In this document: piece by piece, positions 14,604-19,380 of the stretch
How positions within the stretch are numbered: the stretch's first letter is position 1
How the letters are laid out: each line of letters starts with the position of its first letter
DNA from: JANNNF01 sp040385825
Lineage (GTDB): Bacteria; Pseudomonadota; Alphaproteobacteria; Rhodobacterales; Rhodobacteraceae
DNA length: 19,380 nucleotides
Assembly: GCA_040385825.1 (NCBI GenBank)
Contig: JAZKGQ010000036.1
Coordinates: forward strand, 1 to 19,380
Direction of reading: 5' to 3'
Position numbers and translations under genes: made by a program
Notes under the pieces: model-generated
Databases searched by the model: none
Seen by the model: the letters and a program-made list of their open reading frames with translations, nothing else
What the model was told of the DNA's origin: nothing

Positions 14604-15716
14604 TCACAGGTTCAGAACAACCGAGGTTTTTGGCCGCGAGCAGCACAAGAGCAGCTCTCCGGCCTCCAGATCGTCCAGCGGGTCATCGAAATATGCGACA
14701 TCGCCGGCGATGATCTGCGACTTGCAGGTGCTGCAAACCCCGGCGCGGCAGCTGAATTCGGGCGACAAGCCGTAATCTTCGGCAAATGACAAAAGCGACT
14801 GCGCCGCCCCGTCCCAGACAGCCGTGATGCCGGATTTGCGAAACTCCACCGTGATGGCGCCCGTTGCAGCGGCAGGCGGGGCCGGGGCAGCCGGGGGCAG
14901 GGGTTTCATATCCCGCTCCAGCACCGTGGCCGGGCCGAAGAATTCATATGCGATGCGGTCCTTGGCCACACCAAGCCCGCGCAGGGTCTGGTACATCGCC
15001 TGCATGAAGGGCGGCGGCCCGCAGAGGTAGAAATCATAGTCGTCTAGGCAAAGCAGGTCTTGCAGCACTTCGCGGGTGATGAAGCCTTCGCTGTTGAACC
15101 GCCCTGCGGCGCGGTCCTCGGGACTTGGCGCGCGGTAGCAGTAATGCGCCGACAGACCTGGACGCTGCGCGATCAGGGCATTCACCTCATCGCGCAGCGC
15201 ATGGACGCTGCCGTTTTCGCAGGCATGCAGAAACAAGGTGCGACGATCCGACCGCTGCGCCAGCGCATGCAGCATCGCCACCATCGGCGTCAGCCCGACC
15301 CCGCCGCTGAGCAGAACAACTGGCCGCGCGCTTGTTTCATCCAGCACAAACTCGCCACGCGGGCCATCGGCTGTCAGAACATCGCCCACTTCCACATGGT
15401 CATGCAGGTGGTTGGAGCTTAGCCCCACCGGCAGGTCCGGCCCCGCCGCGGGCTCGCGCTTGACCGAGATGCGGTAGTGGCTCAAATCCTCCGGCGATCC
15501 CGACAGGCTGTAATTGCGCAGCACATGGCCCTTGCCATCGCCCGAGGGGATCTTGAACACCAGAAACTGCCCCGGACGAAACGGCGGCAGCGCGCTTCCA
15601 TCCGCCGCTTGCAGATGAAACGAGGTGATCAGGCTGCTTTCAACGATCTTGGCCACCACCTTCAGGCCGCGAAAGCCACCCTTGCCCTGCACAGGCTGAT
15701 CGGCCCCGGAGGTCAT
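14604..15716 (-). CDS. Oxygenase reductase: flavin, NAD and C-terminal [2Fe-2S] domains
   Basis: A 370-residue electron-transfer protein that passes electrons from NAD(P)H through flavin and a plant-type [2Fe-2S] cluster to the adjacent Rieske oxygenase. Residues 15-125 are the flavin-binding barrel with RNYSL (67-71). Residues 132-265 are the pyridine-nucleotide domain with GGVGLTPM (138-145) and CGPPPFM (232-238). A Pro/Ala linker (273-284) leads to the ferredoxin domain with Cys323, Cys328, Cys331 and Cys358 or Cys359. The order is that of phthalate/vanillate-type reductases, but the GGVGLTPM region and linker resemble the flavohaemoglobin-like/hybrid-cluster-reductase branch. Its ATG overlaps the oxygenase stop by four bases (ATGA). 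The gene ends close to the IS110 remnant but is complete. Confidence 0.9.
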   Translation of the reverse strand: MTSGADQPVQGKGGFRGLKVVAKIVESSLITSFHLQAADGSALPPFRPGQFLVFKIPSGDGKGHVLRNYSLSGSPEDLSHYRISVKREPAAGPDLPVGLSSNHLHDHVEVGDVLTADGPRGEFVLDETSARPVVLLSGGVGLTPMVAMLHALAQRSDRRTLFLHACENGSVHALRDEVNALIAQRPGLSAHYCYRAPSPEDRAAGRFNSEGFITREVLQDLLCLDDYDFYLCGPPPFMQAMYQTLRGLGVAKDRIAYEFFGPATVLERDMKPLPPAAPAPPAAATGAITVEFRKSGITAVWDGAAQSLLSFAEDYGLSPEFSCRAGVCSTCKSQIIAGDVAYFDDPLDDLEAGELLLCCSRPKTSVVLNL

Positions 15717-16750
15717 TGCGCCGCGACTTTCTGCGCCTGCTCGGCCTCGATCCGCTTCGCCAGATTGCGGCGAAAGCGCATCGGCCCCACGTCGATCTTC
15801 AGATCAAGGTTGGGCGTGCGCTTGTTGGCCAGCCCCTTGTGAACCGCTGTCAGCACGGCGCGATCCTCATCAAAGGCGCCGCGCACGGATTTTGCGAACT
15901 GGGCCGAAACCTCGGCATCATCGGGCGCGAAATTGCGGATCTGAAACCAATAGTATTTGGTCTGGTTCTCATCGACCGGGGTCATGAAATTGTAGCTGTC
16001 CATCAGGAACGTGTCGGGATGCAGCGGACGCCCCTCACCCCCGGTGCCCGAGGGCGAGAAGATCGCCTTGATGATCGCCGCTGCCGGGTAGCGCACTTCG
16101 TAGTGCTGCTTGCGGTCGCATTTGCCTTTGAACGCGAGGTAGGGGGCGTAGAACGGCGCGGGTTCCACATCCAGCATCCAGCGCCAGACGGTCACGCCAT
16201 CGTCGCCCACCGTGGTTTCCAGCGGCGCTTCTTCCGCCGCGGAATTTCCGAACGACGACGGGTGAACCCAGGCCACATGCGACGGGTCCAGAAGGTTGTC
16301 GGTCATCAGAAGATAGTTGCAATCCAGCACCATCGACTCGCCACGGTTGATGCCCCAGGCCGGATCGCCCCAGTGATCGACCGCAAAGATCAGCGCCGGA
16401 TCGGCCTTTTCGGCATCGCCCATCCAGACCCAAAGCAGGCCATAGCGTTCATGGATCGGGTAAGATTGCACGCAGGCAACATGCGGGATCTTTTCGGCGC
16501 CGGGAACGCGGGTGCAGGTGCCGGTGCTGTCAAACGTCAGGCCATGATAGCCACATTCAACCTGATCACCCTTGATGCGGCCCATCGACAGCGGCAGTTT
16601 GCGGTGCGGGCAGGCGTCTTCAAGGGCCGCCACTTCGCCGTTGGTCTTGCGGTAAAGCACGATCTCTTCGCCGAGTATCTTGACCGGGAAAAGGGTTTTG
16701 CCAACCTCGTGATCCCAAGCGGCGACATACCAGCTGTTGCGAAGGTACAT
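15713..16750 (-). CDS. Rieske non-haem iron oxygenase, VanA-like (vanillate O-demethylase type)
   Basis: A 345-residue oxygenase alpha subunit. The N-terminus MYLRNSWYVAAWDHEVGKTL is typical of the VanA branch (O-demethylases and related single-component-alpha oxygenases). The Rieske [2Fe-2S] ligands are Cys47 and His49 (CPHRKLPLS) and Cys66 and His69 (ECGYHGLTFD). The mononuclear iron site is His158 and His163 in DNLLDPSHVAWVHPSSFG, with Asp296 in DEDRAVL as probable third ligand. The substrate is not readable; demethylation or hydroxylation of a methoxy-aromatic or similar small molecule is likely. A GGGAG ribosome site precedes ATG 16750. The gene forms a two-gene operon with the reductase and diverges from a LysR regulator. 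Confidence 0.9.
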   Translation of the reverse strand: MYLRNSWYVAAWDHEVGKTLFPVKILGEEIVLYRKTNGEVAALEDACPHRKLPLSMGRIKGDQVECGYHGLTFDSTGTCTRVPGAEKIPHVACVQSYPIHERYGLLWVWMGDAEKADPALIFAVDHWGDPAWGINRGESMVLDCNYLLMTDNLLDPSHVAWVHPSSFGNSAAEEAPLETTVGDDGVTVWRWMLDVEPAPFYAPYLAFKGKCDRKQHYEVRYPAAAIIKAIFSPSGTGGEGRPLHPDTFLMDSYNFMTPVDENQTKYYWFQIRNFAPDDAEVSAQFAKSVRGAFDEDRAVLTAVHKGLANKRTPNLDLKIDVGPMRFRRNLAKRIEAEQAQKVAAQ

Positions 16751-16765
16751 GATTTGCTCCCGGCT

Positions 16766-16781
16766 ATATGTATAGACATAT
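16766..16781. promoter_or_regulatory. Palindrome just upstream of the Rieske gene, candidate operator
   Basis: ATATGT-ATAG-ACATAT is a perfect 6-bp inverted repeat ending 16 bases before the oxygenase start codon, where a -10 element or transcription start should lie. On the minus strand a weak promoter (TTGCAT, 17 bases, AAATAT) overlaps it. Its position suggests control of the oxygenase operon, perhaps by the divergent LysR protein. Confidence 0.45.
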
Positions 16782-16826
16782 TTCTAGCCCAGATTTGCCG
16801 ATGCAAAAAGCGATTGCTTCTGCGTT

Positions 16827-16845
16827 CTAATTTAGAAAAACTAAA
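16827..16845. promoter_or_regulatory. LysR/GcvA-type box upstream of the divergent regulator
   Basis: TTTAG-AAAAA-CTAAA (16831-16845) is a perfect dyad of the T-N11-A class. It is directly preceded by CTAAT (16827-16831), the short motif reported for GcvA/AmpR-type regulators. It lies 25 bases before the regulator start and about 80 bases upstream of the Rieske start, a typical location for a LysR autoregulatory and activation site. Confidence 0.55.
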
Positions 16846-16869
16846 CTGTTACCAGCCGGAGCAACCTCC

Positions 16870-17811
16870 TTGCAGACTCTTCCATCCATGCGCGCGCTAC
16901 AGGCTTTCGAGGCATTCGGCCGTCTTGGCAGCGCCACGGCGGCGGCGGCAGAACTGGGGGTGACGGTGGGTGCTGTCAGCCAGCAACTGCGCAAAGCCGA
17001 GGCAGAGGTCGGGCTGCGGCTGGTGGAACGCAAGGGAAAATCCATCGTCCTGACGGCACGCGGACGGCTTTACCATGACGAGGTGAAAGCCGCCTTCGAT
17101 CTGTTGCGCGACGCTCAGGGCAGGATCGAGCGGACGCGGACAGAGGCGATCCTGACGATTTCCTGTCTGCCGTCGCTGGCCTCGAAATGGATCGGCGCGC
17201 AACTGTTCGACTGGCAATCCGCCCACCCCGCGGCAACGGTGCGCCTGATTGGCGATGATGCCGAACCGCGCTTTGGGTCTGACGAGGTTGATTTCCGCCT
17301 GTCCTATGGCGATCTGATCACCCGCTTTGACCACCGGACGGAACTGTTCACCGATTGGGTTGTCCCGGCCTGTTCACCGGCACTTCTTGCCCGCCTGAAA
17401 CCGGAACTGCCGGCAGACATACTCGATGCGCCGCTTCTGGGAATCGAATGGGACCGGGCGCAGGGTGCCGCACCCGGTTGGGGCGATTGGGCCGCCCATA
17501 TCGGCGTGTCGCGCAGGAAAGCCATGGGCGAGGTGACTTTTGCGATGTCCAGCGCGGCGATTGATGCGGCAATCAATGGCCGTGGCTTTGTGCTGGCACA
17601 GCTTTCGATGGCCACTGAGGACATCGCCTCCGGACGGCTTGTCGTGCCTTTCGACATCCGGCTAAAACTGTCGCAGCCCTATTCTTTAGCCTGGGATCCC
17701 GCCGCTCTGGAAAAACCGTTCGGCGCCGAGCTGCGAAGCTGGATACAGGCGATTTCCCGCCGTCAAAGGACGATTTCGGCACCACAAGCGGGTAGTTCGC
17801 GGCCTGACTGA
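16870..17811 (+). CDS. LysR-family regulator, GcvA-like, of the Rieske operon
   Basis: A 313-residue regulator. The first 60 residues are the helix-turn-helix (LPSMRALQAFEAFGRLGSAT, then AAELGVTVGAVSQQLRKAEA), with the LPxMxALxAFEA opening characteristic of the GcvA branch. The rest is a substrate-binding-like effector domain. I chose the TTG at 16870, preceded by GGAG at 16857-16860, because the residues before the internal ATG (16888) belong to the conserved opening. ATG 16888 is the alternative. It diverges from the Rieske oxygenase with a 119-base gap holding two palindromes, so control of that operon is the natural inference. The effector is unknown. Confidence 0.87.
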   Translation: MQTLPSMRALQAFEAFGRLGSATAAAAELGVTVGAVSQQLRKAEAEVGLRLVERKGKSIVLTARGRLYHDEVKAAFDLLRDAQGRIERTRTEAILTISCLPSLASKWIGAQLFDWQSAHPAATVRLIGDDAEPRFGSDEVDFRLSYGDLITRFDHRTELFTDWVVPACSPALLARLKPELPADILDAPLLGIEWDRAQGAAPGWGDWAAHIGVSRRKAMGEVTFAMSSAAIDAAINGRGFVLAQLSMATEDIASGRLVVPFDIRLKLSQPYSLAWDPAALEKPFGAELRSWIQAISRRQRTISAPQAGSSRPD

Positions 17812-17835
17812 CGGCGCAGAGCACGGCCACAATTT

Positions 17836-17870
17836 GCGGTCGAACCAACCCAGAGATGGTTCGACCGCAG
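17836..17870. terminator. Perfect 13-bp inverted repeat after the LysR gene
   Basis: TGCGGTCGAACCA (17836-17848) and TGGTTCGACCGCA (17858-17870) pair perfectly around a 9-base spacer, 24 bases after the regulator stop. The most conservative reading is a transcription terminator, but there is no T-run on either side. It directly abuts a tRNA-Ser-like 3' end, so a recombination-related role is also possible. Confidence 0.5.
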
Positions 17871-17871
17871 T

Positions 17872-17888
17872 CCCGTTCCCTCCGCCAC
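17872..17888 (+). other. tRNA-Ser-like 3' end, possible attachment-site remnant
   Basis: CCCGT-TCCCTCC-G-CCA reads as the 3' half of a T-stem, a 7-base acceptor strand, discriminator G and CCA, as expected for a serine tRNA. No T-loop, anticodon arm or 5' acceptor half precedes it; the upstream bases are the 13-bp palindrome. This is the form left when an element integrates at a tRNA 3' end. The match is short and could be chance. Confidence 0.3.
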
Positions 17889-18220
17889 TTGCCCTCGCGA
17901 AAGCGTTCTCCCAATTCGGTTGCGGCCGGATTTTTCCGTTGTTTTCGGGGGTTATGCGGGTGGGGCTGTTAATCGACTCACGCCCCAATGGGCGCACACG
18001 CGTTCTCTCCGGGCCGACATTCTCCAGACCTCATGACTGCGCCGATTTGGTGAATTCTTGACAACCCATTGAAATTGAAGCGGTTAACCCCCTGCCTGTT
18101 GAGCACTTCGATTTCAGGGACATTCTTCGAGAAGGAACAGAAATCGAACCTTTTGTTGAATTACGAAGTGACTGGGCTGTGCCGTCGGTCCTCAATTGGA
18201 ATTTGCGTGGTGCCGCCCGA
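17889..18220. other. Non-genic stretch, partly AT-richer, no supported gene
   Basis: No gene is supportable here. From about 18060 to 18230 base composition is clearly less GC-rich than elsewhere. A plus-frame stretch from 18062 to 18238 reads plausibly (PVEHFDFRDILREGTEIEPF, then VELRSDWAVPSVLNW), but it follows a stop, has no start codon and ends in a stop. I regard it as a possible fragment of a transferred gene, unidentified. Confidence 0.4.
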
Positions 18221-18397
18221 TCATCTAGAAATCCCTGACCGGTTACCGGCCGGGCGATGCTTATCGTGGTCGCGCCACCGGGGCACATGCGCTGTCAACA
18301 GTTCCTTGAAAACTTTGCCATGATTGGGAACCCGTAGATGCAGGAACTCGTGTGCGATCACGAAGTCCTCGAAGCACATCTCTTGCCGTTGGCGATG
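18221..18397 (-). pseudogene. YgjP/M48-type metallopeptidase, C-terminal fragment
   Basis: The last part of a longer open frame encodes FEDFVIAHEFLHLRVPNHGK and VFKELLTAHVPRWR, the C-terminal zinc-binding block of YgjP-like (DUF45) metal-dependent hydrolases. The motif is HEFLH followed by NH (His239, Glu240, His243 and His249 of the chimeric frame). Similarity ends about WRDHDKH, and a short non-homologous tail leads to the stop. The N-terminal two thirds of a normal YgjP protein are missing. They are replaced in frame by aminotransferase sequence, so this is a deletion product rather than a working enzyme. Confidence 0.7.
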
Positions 18398-18403
18398 ATG
18401 ACC

Positions 18404-18865
18404 CGCATCATCCGCCCCGACCCTGTAACGCCGCACATGCAGCCCCGCCGCCGCGCAGATCGACAGGATCGCGGGATATATCGGCTCTGGCAGCAGGACG
18501 GTGCTGCCGGGGCTGGCCAGACAGCGCAACGCAAGATCCACCGCCTGTTGTGCGCCCGATGTCACGATCAGGCGATGTCCCTCCGGGTGCGGCGGGCTGA
18601 GAGGGGCCAGCGCCGCCAAGAACTGCGGATTGCCAAGCGATGGACCATAGCTCCAGGCGGCAGGATCTTCGGCCGCTCGGTGGCTGGCTTCGGTCAGGCC
18701 AATAGTATCATAGGCATCGCGGGACGGATGGCCGCTGGCAAGGTTCAGCATTCCCGGCTGTGCCGCATAGGGAAAAAGCGCACGCAGGGGATTTCGCGGT
18801 ATGGCCCGCACAAGCGGCGAAAGGTTGGGCTGCGATAGATCGGGAAAGGCTGCATGGGATGGCAA
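18404..18865 (-). pseudogene. PLP-dependent aminotransferase (class I/II), N-terminal fragment
   Basis: About 150 residues of the N-terminal part of a fold-type I aminotransferase: LVRAIPRNPLRALFPYAAQP, MLNLASGHPSRDAY, AWSYGPSLGNPQFLAAL, then LIVTSGAQQAVDLALRCLAS and VLLPEPIYPAIL. The lysine that binds PLP and the whole second half are absent, because the frame switches into metallopeptidase sequence at about 18394-18406. The probable start is TTG 18865 after AGCAGG; an ATG at 18904 is in frame but lacks a ribosome site. It diverges from a LysR fragment, a common arrangement for regulated aminotransferases. It is inactive as it stands. Confidence 0.75.
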
Positions 18866-18896
18866 GACACACCTGCTGAACTGAATTGCGTTACAG

Positions 18897-18923
18897 CATG
18901 CCATAGGGTGATGCCCTGGCATG
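18897..18923. promoter_or_regulatory. 27-bp imperfect palindrome between the aminotransferase and LysR fragments
   Basis: CATGCC-AT-AGGG-TGATG-CCCT-GGCATG has outer 6-bp and inner 4-bp arms in perfect complement, around a 5-base centre and one 2-base bulge. It lies 18 bases before the LysR start and just upstream of the aminotransferase, where the regulator should bind. It is probably a relic operator now that both genes are broken. Confidence 0.45.
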
Positions 18924-18941
18924 GTGAAATAACCACGGGTT

Positions 18942-19323
18942 ATGATGCAGCCCTTTTCTGATGATTTTGCTCCATCCCTGCTGCGTCTGCTGGTGCAGAT
19001 TGCCAGCACCGGCAATCTGACCGAGGCGGCGCGCCTCTGCGCCATCAGCCAGCCCGCCGCCAGCAAGGCAATACCGCGGGCCGAGGGGCAAAGCGGACTG
19101 CGCCTGATCCGGCGCGACCGGCGTCCGGTCAGCCTGCCCGTTGAAGGGCATATTCTTGCCGACCACGCGCTTCGGCAAGACCAGATGGCACAGGCCCTTC
19201 GGCTCAGGCTGGAGGAGGCCCGCGTTCAGGGCAGCGGCACAGTGCGGATTGCGTCGTTCGGGGCCTCGGCCTCGACCCATATCCTGCCCGGACTGGTGGC
19301 CGCGGTGCAGCGCCGTAGCCCCC
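18942..19323 (+). pseudogene. LysR-family regulator, truncated after about 127 residues
   Basis: The start (ATG 18942, or ATG 18945) gives a LysR helix-turn-helix (STGNLTEAARLCAISQPAAS) and linker, then the first strand of the effector domain (GSGTVRIASFGASASTHILP). After GLVAAVQRRSPL, at about 19323, similarity ends and the frame runs into foreign sequence, stopping at 19361. Normal LysR proteins have about 300 residues, so more than half is missing or displaced to the right of the window. The break coincides with an IS-like end. Confidence 0.75.
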
Positions 19324-19380
19324 TGAGCTACTCCCCGATCCTTGGACAGTTTCTGGGATGATTTAAGCTACTGCCTGCAC
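19324..19380 (+). mobile_element. Possible IS end inserted in the LysR gene (continues off the right edge)
   Basis: From TGAGCTACTCCCCGATCC (19324) onward the sequence stops matching LysR and looks like the terminal and leader sequence of an IS3-type element. It starts with TG, has a C-rich tract, then TTGGACAGTTTCTGG and ATTTAAGC. This is pattern recognition on 57 bases; no transposase is in view. Confidence 0.4.

Noticed and set aside
17836..17888. A complete tRNA gene
   Set aside because: Only the acceptor-like 3' end is present. The expected T-loop, anticodon arm and 5' acceptor half are absent, so it was kept only as a possible remnant.
18058..18086. TTGACA as a -35 promoter element
   Set aside because: The hexamer is perfect, but 17 bases downstream the sequence is CGGTTA, which is not a -10 element, and no gene start follows.
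1..19380. CRISPR array, rRNA genes or a dedicated antiphage defence operon
   Set aside because: No regularly spaced repeats, rRNA-like segments or recognisable defence proteins were seen on either strand.

Overview
The window is high-GC DNA, apart from a patch near 18060-18230. It looks like an alphaproteobacterium of the Rhodobacterales type (Rhodobacter, Paracoccus or a relative). The main evidence is a run of tail proteins (DUF2460, DUF2163, an NlpC/P60 peptidase and a >1300-residue TIM-barrel protein) in the order of the distal end of the Rhodobacter capsulatus gene transfer agent (RcGTA). The genus is inferred, not proven.

Region 1 (1-10747, plus strand after the first IS) is the distal part of a GTA-like/lambdoid tail module. 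An IS3-family element (1 to about 554, minus strand, running off the left edge) is joined directly to the C-terminal part of a tape-measure gene. Next come a distal tail protein (DUF2460), a lysis-type cassette (three small membrane proteins and a T4-type lysozyme), a tail hub (DUF2163), a cell-wall peptidase, a giant tail-tip 'megatron' and a DUF2793 tail-fibre-like protein. Most junctions overlap by about 4 bases, so this is one translationally coupled unit. The cassette between the DUF2460 and DUF2163 genes separates it from classical RcGTA and suggests a prophage relative. The broken tape measure suggests it can no longer build a normal tail.

Region 2 (10748-13194) begins with a short truncated ORF, then has a divergent pair: an MFS transporter (minus) and a MetR-like LysR regulator (plus). 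A clear inverted repeat lies between them.

Region 3 (13239-14600) is an IS graveyard. It holds an IS5-family copy with both terminal repeats but a lost start codon and an in-frame nonsense codon, next to the 5' stub of an IS110-family element.

Region 4 (14604-17811) is a catabolic cluster. A VanA-like Rieske oxygenase and its flavin/NAD/[2Fe-2S] reductase overlap by 4 bases on the minus strand, and a GcvA-like LysR regulator diverges from them. Two perfect palindromes lie between.

Region 5 (17812-19380) is a decayed junction. It contains a 13-bp perfect hairpin next to a tRNA-Ser-like 3' end, an AT-richer non-genic patch, an in-frame chimera of an aminotransferase N-terminus and a YgjP/M48-type metallopeptidase C-terminus, and a divergent LysR gene cut off at about 19323 by what looks like another IS end. 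I found no CRISPR array, rRNA or complete tRNA.
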